This document shows positions 8,667-17,561 of a stretch of DNA of 64,000 nucleotides, piece by piece. This DNA is from JAGWRI01 sp035700805. Its GTDB lineage: Bacteria; Gemmatimonadota; Gemmatimonadetes; Gemmatimonadales; Gemmatimonadaceae. A program made the translations under genes and the position numbers. The notes below the pieces were generated by a model. It was not told the DNA's origin, did not search any database, and saw nothing but the letters and a program-made list of their open reading frames with translations. The stretch covers positions 73,889 to 137,888 of the forward strand of contig DASSOG010000009.1 in NCBI GenBank assembly GCA_035700805.1, in the 5' to 3' direction. Position 1 is the stretch's first letter. Each line of letters begins with the position of its first letter.

Positions 8667-8866
8667 GCCGCTTCACGCTCCTCAAGTTCACGCTGGCTGG
8701 GATCGGGCTGGCAGTTTGGGGGTATGGAGCCCGGGTGGACCTCCCGAACGTGCGCCTGGTGGGGATCGGCGTGGTCGCGGTGGCCTTCGTCATCAGGTTC
8801 CTGCCGGCGCGCCTGCGCGCGCGCGTGGACGGGACTCCACTCAACCCGCAGGATACCGATTCCTGA
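8663..8866 (+). CDS. Small two-helix membrane protein
   Basis: A 67-residue protein has two hydrophobic segments (about 5-20 and 30-48) followed by a basic, polar C-terminus. I do not recognise a family. It overlaps the preceding stop codon by four bases (ATGA), which supports real translation as the last gene of the acyl-CoA operon. By the positive-inside rule, the Arg-rich tail (RFLPARLRAR) should face the cytoplasm. Confidence 0.5.
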   Translation: MSRFTLLKFTLAGIGLAVWGYGARVDLPNVRLVGIGVVAVAFVIRFLPARLRARVDGTPLNPQDTDS

Positions 8867-8941
8867 CTGTTGCAGGCGTTCCGGGATCTGCCGGAAGCTG
8901 TTATGGTTTTACTCACTCACCCACGCCGAAGGGGAACACCC

Positions 8942-9655
8942 ATGAAACGAGTCGTTGCGAGCGTCCTGGCCATCGCGGCCGTCGTGGCCCTGCCACGGGC
9001 CGCGGCCGCACAGGGAATGCAGGAAACCGTCCACAAGGTGGCGAATGGTGGCATCCATGCGCCGGGCTGGATGGGCAAGGTGGACCCGGGCGCCGCGCGC
9101 AACGGCAGCACGATCAACGACGCGCGCTTTGCCAAGGAAGGCGACACGTACCACGTGACCACCGGTCCCGCCACCACTTACTGGAATTCGGCGGACAAGC
9201 TGACGGGCAACTACACGGTGTCGGCCACGTTCACCGAACCCAAGTACATGAACCTCAATGACCATCCGCATCCTTATGGGATTGTCATCGGCGGAAATGA
9301 CATGGGGACGGACCAGGAGACCTACCTCTACTGCGAGGCGTACGGAGACGGCCGCTTCATTGTCCGCGGCTTCGGGCCCAAGGCCTTCATGCTCAACGGC
9401 CGCATGGGCGCCAAGAACGCCGCGGTCCACGTGGCGGCCGGCAAGGGCAAGCCCGTGACGCAGGACATCGCCATGTCGGTTTCGGGCGACAAGGTGAGCT
9501 GCTCCATCAACGGCACGGAAGTGGCCAGCTATCCCAAGTCGGAGGTCGTAGGCGCCGGCAAGCTCAAGTCCACCGACGGCGTGTGGGGCATCCGGTTTGC
9601 CCACAACACCGACGGCATCGTGAGCAACGTCAAGGTGACCAGGGGCGGCATGTAG
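8942..9655 (+). CDS. Secreted DUF1080-like (jelly-roll) protein
   Basis: The 237-residue exported protein has a signal peptide ending at AAAAQ (about residue 24), followed by one all-beta domain. The YTVSATFTEP, PYGIVIGGNDMG, YLYCEAYGDGRFIVRGFGP and VWGIRFAHNTDGIVSNVKV strands resemble the DUF1080/3-keto-disaccharide hydrolase and LamG jelly-roll folds. Members bind or cleave sugars, but no catalytic residue set can be assigned here. The start was placed at the ATG at 8942 because it precedes the signal peptide and has AAGGGGA about nine bases upstream. It appears monocistronic, with a strong hairpin just after its stop. Confidence 0.6.
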   Translation: MKRVVASVLAIAAVVALPRAAAAQGMQETVHKVANGGIHAPGWMGKVDPGAARNGSTINDARFAKEGDTYHVTTGPATTYWNSADKLTGNYTVSATFTEPKYMNLNDHPHPYGIVIGGNDMGTDQETYLYCEAYGDGRFIVRGFGPKAFMLNGRMGAKNAAVHVAAGKGKPVTQDIAMSVSGDKVSCSINGTEVASYPKSEVVGAGKLKSTDGVWGIRFAHNTDGIVSNVKVTRGGM

Positions 9656-9682
9656 TCGCGCTGCCGAATCAGCCAGGTGGGG

Positions 9683-9714
9683 CGCCGGGCCGGGGAGCAA
9701 TCCCCGGCCCGGCG
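9683..9714 (+). terminator. 14-bp perfect hairpin with GCAA tetraloop
   Basis: Arms CGCCGGGCCGGGGA and TCCCCGGCCCGGCG pair perfectly around a GNRA loop (GCAA, 9697-9700). There is no T tract, so this may be a hairpin-only or Rho-assisted terminator, or an mRNA 3' end stabiliser. Confidence 0.6.
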
Positions 9715-9729
9715 TCGTATGGAAGCCGC

Positions 9730-9735
9730 TAACTT
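9730..9735 (+). promoter_or_regulatory. -10 box TAACTT directly before the U32 gene
   Basis: TAACTT lies seven bases before the ATG at 9743. This spacing would start the transcript on or next to the start codon, giving a leaderless mRNA. No clear -35 box is visible because the hairpin occupies that place. Confidence 0.35.
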
Positions 9736-9742
9736 GCGGGCC

Positions 9743-12235
9743 ATGTCCGCCGCTCCCACTGTGGTTCCCGAACTGCTGGCGCCTGCCGGCTCGCTCGACG
9801 CCGTCCGCGCCGCGCTGGCCAACGGCGCCGACTCGGTTTACCTGGGCGCGGAACGGTGGAACGCGCGCGACGAAGGGGCGCAGCTCTCGCTGGACGAGGT
9901 GGAGCAGGCCTGCCGGCTGGCGCACGAGCGCGGCCGACGCATCTACCTGACCTTCAACATCCTCTTCAAGCCGCAGGAACTGGTGGACGCGCTGGTCTTC
10001 CTGGGCGAGGCGGTGGACCGCGGCATAGACGCGGCCATTGTCCAGGACCTGGGCGCCATCCGCCTGATCCAGGCCGTGTATCCCGCGCTGGAGATCCATG
10101 GCTCCACGCAGATGACGGTCCACGATGCGGCCGGCGCCGCCGTGCTGCGCGAACTCGGCGTGCATCGCGTGGTGCTGGCGCGCGAGAACACGCTGGACGA
10201 CATCCGGGCCATCCATGCGGCGGTCCCCGAGCTGGGGCTCGAGTCGTTCATCCACGGGGCCCTCTGCATCTCGTATTCCGGCCAGTGCTACATGTCCGGC
10301 ATGATCTCGGAGCGCAGCGCCAACCGGGGCTCGTGCGCGCAGTCGTGCCGCAAGGACTACGTGCTCACCGACCTGACGGCCGGCACCGAACTGGATCGCG
10401 GGTACCTGATCTCGGCGCGCGACCTGGCGGCGCACGACCACCTGCCGGAGCTGGCGGACGCCGGCGTGCGCTGCCTCAAGGTGGAGGGGCGCAAGAAGAA
10501 GCCGGAGTACGTGGCGACAGTCACGAACACGTATCGCGGATTCCTGGATCGCGTGGCAAAGGGGCAGCCGGTGGCGGCCCGCCCGGACGAGGTCCAGCCG
10601 CTGGTGCAGATCTACAGTCGCGGCTTCACGGGTGGCATGCTGGGGGGCCGAGTGGGGCGCGACTACGTGACGCGCACGCAGCCCGACAACCGCGGCGCGG
10701 TGCTGGGGACGGTCGTGGCGGTGAACAAGGGTGAGATCGTCGTGGAAGTGAACACGCCCGTGGCGGAAGGCGACGGCCTGGGGTTCGAGGCGCCGGATGC
10801 CACCGGCGGCGCGTCGGTGGGGTGCACCATCACGCGGGTGCGCATGCTGAGCACGCACGGCGTCATTCGCCAGGCGCTCACCGCCCGCGTGAGGGTCCAG
10901 CCGGGCTGGCGGGTGCTGCGCACGGCCGACGGCGCCCTGCTGACCAGGGCACGCGCCTCCTATGCCAACCTGCCGGGGCATTTGCGTACGCATAAGGTGC
11001 GGCTGGATGTGCGGCTGTTCGGCCAGGCGGGGGCGCCGCTCAAGGCGGAGTTCCACGCGGCGGGCGAGGTGGTCAGCGTGCAGACGGACGCCACGCTCTC
11101 CCCGGCCAGCGAGCGCCCGCTGGATCACGCTCGACTTCGTGAGCAGCTCGGCCGGCTGGGCGACACGCCCTTTGCCCTGACGTCCCTGGACGTCGAGGGG
11201 CTGGCGCCTGGGCTCTTCCTGCCGGTGAGCCAAGTGAATCACCTGCGGCAGCAGGCCACGGCGGAGCTGCTGCGACGGCGCGACTGGGCGCATGAGGCCG
11301 AGCAGGCCGCACGCCGGGCCGCGGTGGAAGCGGCGGTACAACAGCTCCCGGTGCAGCCTCGCCCAGCGAAAACACGCAGGCTGGTGGCCGAAGTATTTGA
11401 CATCGCTGATGCACGCGCGGCGGCGGACGCTGGCGCCACGGAGGTGGTGCTGGACCCGTTCCTGCGGCACCCGACGCCCCCGGTGTCGCGTGTCCGCGCC
11501 CTGGGCGAGGAGCTGGCGTCCCATGGGGTATCGCTGCGACTGCGGACGCCCACCATCGTGCGCCCGGAAGACCGCCGCGCCCTGGACAAGTGGCTGGCGC
11601 TGGAGCTGCCGATGCAGAGCGGGCACCTGGGACTCGTGACGGAGCTGGCGCGCGCGGGGCGGGACGTGACGGCTGACTATGCCGTGAACGTGATGAACGC
11701 GCACGCGGCGGCGGAGATCTTCCGGCTGGGCGCCCGGCGCGTGACGGCATCGGTGGAATTGACGGTGGACGAGATCCGCGCGCTCGTGGCGCCGTGGAAT
11801 GGCGCGGGCTTCGAGGTCTTCCTCTATGGCCGCCCTGAGGGGATGACCATCGAGCATTGCGTGCTCTCGGCGGCCTTTGATCGCGTGCCCACCACCTGCC
11901 GGGACCTGTGCGTCCAGAAGCATCCCAACGTGCAGCTCACCGATCCGGCGGGATACGCGTTTCCCGTGGCCACCGATTCCGCGTGCCGCAACCGCCTGCT
12001 GCACTCGCGCCCCGTGGAGGGATCCGAATTCCTGCCGTCGCTCTGGGACGCGGGGGTGCGGTCGTTCCGCGCCGTGTTCAACGTGGCCGGGGATCCGGTG
12101 GCCGGGATCATCGCGGGATATCGGCAGGCGCTGGATGCGCTGGCCGAGGGTGACCGCGACGGGGTCCGCCACTCACCGGTGCGCGCGCTGGTGGGCTCGG
12201 CGTTCACGCGGGGGCATTTCGTTCGTGCAGTGTAA
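9743..12235 (+). CDS. Peptidase U32-family protein, RNA hydroxylation (RlhA/TrhP-like)
   Basis: The family signature ESFIHGALCISYSGQCYMS is present near residues 169-187. A further pair of Cys (GSCAQSCRKDY) follows and is expected to hold the Fe-S centre. E. coli relatives RlhA and TrhP hydroxylate a cytidine in 23S rRNA and a uridine in tRNA, using prephenate. This protein has 830 residues, longer than both (about 650 and 450), and carries a DUF3656-like middle region and a second TIM-like half. The length fits RlhA better than TrhP. The old name collagenase is likely wrong. The start at 9743 is the ATG just before the VPELLAPAGS core. There is no Shine-Dalgarno sequence, which fits a leaderless message. 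Confidence 0.8.
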   Translation: MSAAPTVVPELLAPAGSLDAVRAALANGADSVYLGAERWNARDEGAQLSLDEVEQACRLAHERGRRIYLTFNILFKPQELVDALVFLGEAVDRGIDAAIVQDLGAIRLIQAVYPALEIHGSTQMTVHDAAGAAVLRELGVHRVVLARENTLDDIRAIHAAVPELGLESFIHGALCISYSGQCYMSGMISERSANRGSCAQSCRKDYVLTDLTAGTELDRGYLISARDLAAHDHLPELADAGVRCLKVEGRKKKPEYVATVTNTYRGFLDRVAKGQPVAARPDEVQPLVQIYSRGFTGGMLGGRVGRDYVTRTQPDNRGAVLGTVVAVNKGEIVVEVNTPVAEGDGLGFEAPDATGGASVGCTITRVRMLSTHGVIRQALTARVRVQPGWRVLRTADGALLTRARASYANLPGHLRTHKVRLDVRLFGQAGAPLKAEFHAAGEVVSVQTDATLSPASERPLDHARLREQLGRLGDTPFALTSLDVEGLAPGLFLPVSQVNHLRQQATAELLRRRDWAHEAEQAARRAAVEAAVQQLPVQPRPAKTRRLVAEVFDIADARAAADAGATEVVLDPFLRHPTPPVSRVRALGEELASHGVSLRLRTPTIVRPEDRRALDKWLALELPMQSGHLGLVTELARAGRDVTADYAVNVMNAHAAAEIFRLGARRVTASVELTVDEIRALVAPWNGAGFEVFLYGRPEGMTIEHCVLSAAFDRVPTTCRDLCVQKHPNVQLTDPAGYAFPVATDSACRNRLLHSRPVEGSEFLPSLWDAGVRSFRAVFNVAGDPVAGIIAGYRQALDALAEGDRDGVRHSPVRALVGSAFTRGHFVRAV

Positions 12236-12283
12236 GGGCCGGTCACGGCCACTTAAGATGACGAACCCGGCCCACGCGCGCCG

Positions 12284-12289
12284 TAGCAT
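12284..12289 (+). promoter_or_regulatory. Possible -10 box before recQ
   Basis: TAGCAT lies six bases before the ATG at 12296, so a transcript from it would be leaderless. No good -35 box is seen, so the call is weak. Confidence 0.25.
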
Positions 12290-12295
12290 GCGCGC

Positions 12296-14143
12296 ATGAC
12301 AAGCGCCGCTGGGCTGGATGCTGCACGGCGGGTCCTGAAGGACCACTTTGGCTACGAAGCGTTCCGCGCGGGGCAGGCCGAGGCGGTCGAGAGCGTACTC
12401 GCCGGCCGCGAGACCGTGGTGATCCTGCCCACGGGCGGGGGCAAGTCCCTCTGCTATCAGGTGCCGGCGCTGGTGCTGCCGGGGCTTACCATCGTGGTGT
12501 CGCCACTCATTTCGCTCATGAAGGACCAGGTGGACGCGCTGGAGCGCCGCGCGATCGCCGCGGCGTTCATCAACAGTTCGCTCTCGAGCGGTGGGGTGAG
12601 CGACCGGCTGGCGGCGGCGCGGAATGGCGACCTCAAGCTGCTGTACGTGGCGCCCGAGCGCTTTGACGCCGCGACCACGCTCACGTGGCTGCGCGGCACC
12701 AGCATCTCGCTCCTGGCCGTGGACGAAGCGCACTGCATCAGCGAGTGGGGGCACGACTTTCGGCCCAGCTACCTGCGCCTGGCCGAGGTGCGCCGCGCGC
12801 TGGGCAACCCGACCCTCATGGCGCTGACGGCCACGGCGACGCCCCATGTGCGGCAGGACATCATCCGGCACCTGGACATGGGTCGCCCGCGGGTGATCGT
12901 GACGGGCTTTGACCGGACCAACCTCTCGTACCACGTCCACTCCACGCGCACCGACGCGGACAAGGATGCTGCCCTGGTGGAGGCGCTGCGCGCGCGCGAG
13001 GGGCTGGCCATTGTCTATGCCTCCACGCGCAAGTCGGTGGAGCGCATTGCCGCGATGCTCAATCGCAAGCGGATTCGCGCACTGCCATACCATGCCGGTC
13101 TGGACGACGAGCATCGGCGTGACGTGCAGGACGCCTTCATGCGCGAGGACGCCCGCGCCATCGTGGCCACGAATGCATTTGGCATGGGCATCGACAAGCC
13201 CAACGTGCGCCTGGTGGTGCACCATTCCATGCCGGGCACGCTCGAGGCCTACTATCAGGAGGCCGGCCGAGCCGGCCGCGACGGGGAGCCCGCCGAGTGC
13301 GTGCTGCTGCACGCGTTTCGCGACCGGTTCACGCATGAGTATTTCATCAAGTCGGCGCACGCCCGGCGCGAGGTGGTGGAGCCGCTGTACGACCTGCTGC
13401 GGCGCGGGGGAGCGCGGACGGCCGCGCTGGACGCCGGCCAGCTGGCGCACAAGCTGCGCGGCAAGGTGAACGCCCGCGACGTGGAAGCCGCCCTGCGCCT
13501 GCTGGAGCGCGTGGGAGCCTGGCACCCGGCGACGGCGGCCGGGCGTCGCGCGCACGTTCGCCTGCTCGCCACCCCCCAGCGCATTCGTGCTGAACTGGGC
13601 GGAAGCGACCACGCGCTGGAGCTGGGACTCCTGCGGGTGCTCTGGCGCATTGGGCGCGAGCAACTTCACGACGGCGTGACGGTGGACCTGGACGGGCTGC
13701 CGCCGGCACTCGGCGCCCCCGCGGTGCGCCTGCTGGACGAATTGCAGCAAAACCAGTTCCTGGAATGGAGCCGAGTGGAAGCCCGTGCCATGGCTGCGCG
13801 TCCCGGCGCCCCGCTGGAAGCTTTCCGCATTGACTGGCCCACCCTGGAGCGTCGCTTTCGCGCCGACATGGACAAGCTCGAGTCCATGCAGCGATACGCG
13901 TATACCAAGGGCTGCCGCCGCGCCTTTGTGCTTCGGTACTTTGGCGATCCGGCGGAGCGTCCGCATTGCGAGGCGTGCGACAATTGCCTCAAACGGTCGC
14001 CGGCGAGCGGGAAGGGGCGTCGGGCCACGGCTGCCCGGCCCGCGAAGCATTACATTTCTACCGACGACGTGCTGGTGATGGTAGCGCCAGACGCCGACGC
14101 AAAACGCGCGGCCGGTCGCAAGCGGGGTCGCCGCACCAACTGA
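12296..14143 (+). CDS. recQ: ATP-dependent DNA helicase RecQ
   Basis: RecQ unwinds DNA 3'-5' in recombination and fork repair. The 615-residue protein has Walker A TGGGKS (46-51), DEAH (143-146) followed by the RecQ aromatic-rich loop CISEWGHDFRPSY, and motif VI-like QEAGRAGRDG. The zinc-binding part of the RQC domain is recognisable as a cluster of four Cys at about 539-564 (GCRRAF...HCEACDNC). The HRDC domain is not visible: after the zinc cluster only a short basic tail remains (KRAAGRKRGRR). There is a winged-helix-like region between the helicase core and the zinc cluster, in an atypical order compared with E. coli RecQ. It is followed by the acyl-CoA dehydrogenase gene after five bases. 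Confidence 0.9.
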   Translation: MTSAAGLDAARRVLKDHFGYEAFRAGQAEAVESVLAGRETVVILPTGGGKSLCYQVPALVLPGLTIVVSPLISLMKDQVDALERRAIAAAFINSSLSSGGVSDRLAAARNGDLKLLYVAPERFDAATTLTWLRGTSISLLAVDEAHCISEWGHDFRPSYLRLAEVRRALGNPTLMALTATATPHVRQDIIRHLDMGRPRVIVTGFDRTNLSYHVHSTRTDADKDAALVEALRAREGLAIVYASTRKSVERIAAMLNRKRIRALPYHAGLDDEHRRDVQDAFMREDARAIVATNAFGMGIDKPNVRLVVHHSMPGTLEAYYQEAGRAGRDGEPAECVLLHAFRDRFTHEYFIKSAHARREVVEPLYDLLRRGGARTAALDAGQLAHKLRGKVNARDVEAALRLLERVGAWHPATAAGRRAHVRLLATPQRIRAELGGSDHALELGLLRVLWRIGREQLHDGVTVDLDGLPPALGAPAVRLLDELQQNQFLEWSRVEARAMAARPGAPLEAFRIDWPTLERRFRADMDKLESMQRYAYTKGCRRAFVLRYFGDPAERPHCEACDNCLKRSPASGKGRRATAARPAKHYISTDDVLVMVAPDADAKRAAGRKRGRRTN

Positions 14144-14148
14144 GTGAT

Positions 14149-15366
14149 ATGGACGACGCCCTCTACTTCAACGAAGAGCACCTGGCCGTACGGGAAACCG
14201 TCCGCCAGTTCGCGCGCGACGAAGTAGCGCCCGTTGCCGCCCGGTACGATGCGGAGGCCCGGTTCCCGTGGCCCAGCATCAAGCGCATGGGTGAGCTGGG
14301 GTTCATGGGCGTGCCCTGGCCGGAGGAGATGGGCGGCGCCGGCCTCGATGTGCTGAGCTACCTGATTGTCATCGAGGAACTGGCCAAGGTGGATGCGTCG
14401 CACGGGCTCACCGTGGCGGCGCACACGACGCTGGGCACCTCACCCATCGTGCACTTCGGCACCGCTGAGCAGCAGGCTCGCTACGTGCCGCTGCTCGCCT
14501 CGGGGCGCGTGATGGGCGGATTCGGCCTCACGGAGCCCGACGCCGGCAGCGATGCCGGCGGGACGCGCAGTACCGCGGTGAAAAAGGGCGACCACTACGT
14601 GCTGAACGGCACCAAGCGCTTCATCACGCACGGCTCCGTGGGTGAGATCTTCGTGGTCACCGCGGTCACGGCGCCGGGGCAGGGCACGAGTGGCATCAGC
14701 TCGTTCATCCTCACCAAGCCTACTGACGACCTGGCGGGCACCAAGGCGGCCGGCGTGGGCCACGAGCCTTCGCTCCCCGCCCTCAAGGGGTTCCGCGCGG
14801 GCAAGAAGGAAGACAAGCTGGGCTGGCGCGCGTCCGACACCGCCGAGCTGATCATGGAGGACGTGGAAGTGCCGGTGGAGAACCGGCTGGGCGAGGAGGG
14901 CCTGGGCTTCAAGAACTTCATGCGCACGCTCGACTCGGGGCGCATTGGCATCGGGGCGCTCTCACTCGGCATTGCCGAAGGGGCCTTTGAGCAGGCGCTG
15001 GCGTACACCGCGCAGCGCAAGCAGTTCGGCAAGCCGGTGGCCACGTTCCAGGGAGTGCAGTTTGCCCTTTCCGACATGGCCACCGAGATCGAGGCCGGTC
15101 GCCACCTGGTGTTCCACGCCGGCTGGCTGGCGCAGCATGGCAAGCCCTTCGGCACGGAAGCCTCCATGGCCAAGCTGTACTGTTCCGAGCTGGCCATGCG
15201 CGCCACCATCAAGGCCGTGCAGCTCCACGGTGGGTACGGCTACACCAAGGACTATCCGGTGGAGCGCATGATGCGCGACGCCAAGATCTGCGAAATTGGC
15301 GAGGGGACGTCGGAAATCCAGCGCATCCTGATCGCCCGCTCCCTGCTCAAGGATTTGCTCGCCTGA
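14149..15366 (+). CDS. Acyl-CoA dehydrogenase
   Basis: This FAD enzyme makes the trans-2-enoyl-CoA in the first step of beta-oxidation and passes electrons to electron-transfer flavoprotein. It has 405 residues, the usual size for the short/medium-chain class. The FAD-binding GGFGLTEPDAGSDAGG and the C-terminal HGGYGYTKDYPVERMMRDAK...IGEGTSEIQ blocks are intact, and the catalytic base is Glu385 in the GEGT motif. About 17 residues (around 200-220, Lys-rich) extend the middle domain. The ATG at 14149 lies five bases after the recQ stop. The chain-length preference cannot be read from sequence; the butyryl-CoA or glutaryl type is likeliest. Confidence 0.9.
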   Translation: MDDALYFNEEHLAVRETVRQFARDEVAPVAARYDAEARFPWPSIKRMGELGFMGVPWPEEMGGAGLDVLSYLIVIEELAKVDASHGLTVAAHTTLGTSPIVHFGTAEQQARYVPLLASGRVMGGFGLTEPDAGSDAGGTRSTAVKKGDHYVLNGTKRFITHGSVGEIFVVTAVTAPGQGTSGISSFILTKPTDDLAGTKAAGVGHEPSLPALKGFRAGKKEDKLGWRASDTAELIMEDVEVPVENRLGEEGLGFKNFMRTLDSGRIGIGALSLGIAEGAFEQALAYTAQRKQFGKPVATFQGVQFALSDMATEIEAGRHLVFHAGWLAQHGKPFGTEASMAKLYCSELAMRATIKAVQLHGGYGYTKDYPVERMMRDAKICEIGEGTSEIQRILIARSLLKDLLA

Positions 15367-15816
15367 GCGGCGTAAGTCCTTGAATGCCTTGCGGAAAGCC
15401 AGCCAGGGCAGTACTCATTCCGGCAGTGACATCTTCTCTTGTTTTTCCCGCCCTGACGCCGTCGCGCGACTCGCGACGCGATTGGGGCTCCCGTTGTGCA
15501 GCGGCGGCCGAAGCAGCATCGATCGCCGTGTGCGCAGCTACCCACTTCGCAGCGCGCGGCTTCCGACATGAAGTCGATCGCATGCTGGTTCGTGGTCTTT
15601 CGCCGGCCCTTCGTTCGTGGAAGGCGTGGTCGCGCTGGTTGCGCGGCGTTGGGCGGCGACCGAACCGTGCATGGACGATCCCGCTCGAGCGGTGGGTACC
15701 CAGTCAAGATCCGGCCCCCGGACGCACACGGCGTGCGGGTTCCGTACACCTCCTGCCCATGATCCGTCCCCGTCCGCGTGCCGAGTCGCCGCGTGGATGT
15801 GTGCCGGCGGCTGACG
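15367..15816 (+). other. 450-base intergenic region and probable long leader of the RNase E/G gene
   Basis: No protein gene is convincing here: the reading frames lack start signals and family-like sequence. A slightly T-richer stretch lies near 15430-15450, and a 7-bp hairpin (CGTCGCG/CGCGACG) at 15460-15478. I see no tRNA, RNase P or tmRNA signatures. In E. coli the rne mRNA has a long leader through which RNase E limits its own expression, so a regulatory leader is possible here, but that is inference. Confidence 0.35.
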
Positions 15817-17502
15817 ATGAAACGCGAACTTCTCATCAATGCAACCCCGCGCGAGACACGGGTTGCGATCCTGGAAGACGAACAGCTCGTTGAACTCCTG
15901 GTCGACCGGCCCGAAGCACGGCGCATGGTCGGCGACATCTACTACGGACGTGTGGACGCGGTGCTCCCGGGCATCCAGGCCGCCTTCGTGGATATCGGCA
16001 CGGAGAAGAGCGCCTTCCTGCACGCGTCGGACCTCGTGTACCCCGAGGACGGCGAGCACGACGATGATGACGACGATGTGCACGACGACGACCACGACGG
16101 TGACGCCGAGGAAAACGGCGATCACGCGGAGCATGGCCACGACGCCGAGGACGACTCGCCGTACCAGCCCGAGGGGACCGGCGAGGGCATAGCCAAGTCC
16201 CGCGCTCCCGCCCCCCGCCAGGGTCGCGGACGCGGGCGCCGACCGCCCCGCGCCAAGGCCCCGCCCATTCAGGATATGCTCAAGCGGGGACAGGAGATCA
16301 TCGTACAGGTCTCCAAGGAACCGATTTCCACCAAGGGGCCCCGCGTCACGGCGCAGGTGTCCCTGGCCGGCCGGTTCCTGGTGTTCATGCCCTTTGCGTC
16401 GCGCGTGGGCATCAGCCGCAAGATTGGCGAGCGCGCGGAGCGCGTGCGGTTGCGCCAGATGATCGAGGCGGTGCTGCCCAAGGATTCGGGCGGCGTCATT
16501 GCGCGGACCGTGGGCGAGGACGCCACGCAGGAGACCTTCAAGCGCGAGCTCGATACGCTCATCGGCCAGTGGAAGCGCATCAAGCGCAAGACCAACTACG
16601 TGCGGGCGCCAGCGCTGATCCACCGCGAGACCAACCTGACGCGTGGCCTCGTGCGCGACCTGTTCAGCGAGAAGGTGGAGCAGGTGCGCGTGGATGCCAA
16701 GCAGGTCTATAACGAAATTGTGGAATACCTGCAGGGCGTGGCGCCCGACCTGGTGGACCGGGTGAAGCGCTGGGAGGACCCCGCCGGCATCTTCGACAAG
16801 GCGGGCATCGAGCCCGAGATCCGTGACCTGTTCAAGCGCCGGTGCAACCTGCCGTCCGGTGGATACCTCATCATCGAACCCACCGAAGCGCTCGTGTCGG
16901 TGGACGTCAATTCAGGGCGCTACACTGGCAAGAAGGATCCCGAGAAGACCATCCTCCGCACGAATCTCGAGGCGGCGCGCGAACTGGCTCGGCAGATCCG
17001 CCTGCGCGACATGGGCGGCATCATCGTCTGCGACTTCATTGACATGGAGACCCGCGCCAATCGCGACAAGGTGCTGCAGGAACTGCGCAACCACCTGAGC
17101 CGGGATCGCGCGCGCACCAAGGCATACACGGTCAGCGAGCTGGGGCTCATCGAGATGACGCGCCAGCGGGTGCGCCAGAGCCACCTGCAGAGCATGACGG
17201 AACCCTGTCCCACCTGCGCGGGCACGGGGCGGGTGTTCACGGCGGAGACCATTGTCCGGCGCATGGAGCGCTCGCTCCGGCGCATGGGCGCCGAGGGCCG
17301 GCACGACCCGATCGTGGTGAAGCTGCACCCCGACGTCGCCATGCACGTGCTGGAAGAGGAGAAGGACCTGATGCGGAAGGTGGAGAAGGCCGTGGGCTTC
17401 ACGCTGGAGATCCGGGACGACCCCCTGCTCAAGCCCGACGAGTTCAAGCTCGTGGTGAAGAACGCGGGACGCGACGTGACGCAGCAGTACGCGGTGGCGT
17501 AG
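15817..17502 (+). CDS. rng: Ribonuclease E/G family endoribonuclease with acidic/His insertion
   Basis: RNase E/G cuts single-stranded RNA in mRNA decay and in rRNA and tRNA maturation. The 561-residue protein has the N-terminal S1 domain, the RNase E/G catalytic core with metal-binding Asp363 (DVNSGRYTG) and Asp406 (VCDFIDM), and the zinc link CPTC (464-467) used for dimer contact. A low-complexity insertion interrupts the S1 domain. Residues 77-113 are nearly all Asp, Glu and His, followed by an Arg-rich stretch at 129-148. The protein lacks the long C-terminal degradosome scaffold of E. coli RNase E and is closer in length to RNase G. The start is the ATG at 15817, before the conserved KRELLINATPRETRVAILE. 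Confidence 0.9.
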   Translation: MKRELLINATPRETRVAILEDEQLVELLVDRPEARRMVGDIYYGRVDAVLPGIQAAFVDIGTEKSAFLHASDLVYPEDGEHDDDDDDVHDDDHDGDAEENGDHAEHGHDAEDDSPYQPEGTGEGIAKSRAPAPRQGRGRGRRPPRAKAPPIQDMLKRGQEIIVQVSKEPISTKGPRVTAQVSLAGRFLVFMPFASRVGISRKIGERAERVRLRQMIEAVLPKDSGGVIARTVGEDATQETFKRELDTLIGQWKRIKRKTNYVRAPALIHRETNLTRGLVRDLFSEKVEQVRVDAKQVYNEIVEYLQGVAPDLVDRVKRWEDPAGIFDKAGIEPEIRDLFKRRCNLPSGGYLIIEPTEALVSVDVNSGRYTGKKDPEKTILRTNLEAARELARQIRLRDMGGIIVCDFIDMETRANRDKVLQELRNHLSRDRARTKAYTVSELGLIEMTRQRVRQSHLQSMTEPCPTCAGTGRVFTAETIVRRMERSLRRMGAEGRHDPIVVKLHPDVAMHVLEEEKDLMRKVEKAVGFTLEIRDDPLLKPDEFKLVVKNAGRDVTQQYAVA

Positions 17503-17561
17503 CGCTTTCCGGTGGTGCACATTGGCGTCGGAACGGTAGAACCCCAGCCCAGGATGCCGGT

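Noticed and set aside
8909..12172. A very long minus-strand open frame (over 1000 codons) across the DUF1080-like and U32 genes
   Set aside because: It is antisense to two clear genes, has no family-like sequence, and is rich in Arg, His, Gln and Ala as expected for the shadow frame of GC-rich coding DNA.
12173..14050. A 625-codon minus-strand open frame across recQ
   Set aside because: It is antisense to an intact RecQ with all motifs, and has His/Arg/Gln-rich shadow composition.
12296..14143. RecQ as a broken gene because the HRDC domain is missing
   Set aside because: Many bacterial RecQ proteins lack HRDC. The helicase core and zinc cluster are complete and the gene ends cleanly before the next one.
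15384..15893. Several open frames in the gap before the RNase E/G gene
   Set aside because: They have no ribosome sites, no recognisable domains, and run into the RNase gene in the wrong frame.
16045..16160. GAC/GAT-rich repetitive DNA that could look like a tandem repeat or CRISPR
   Set aside because: It is in frame and encodes the acidic insertion of RNase E/G; there are no spacers or regular repeats.
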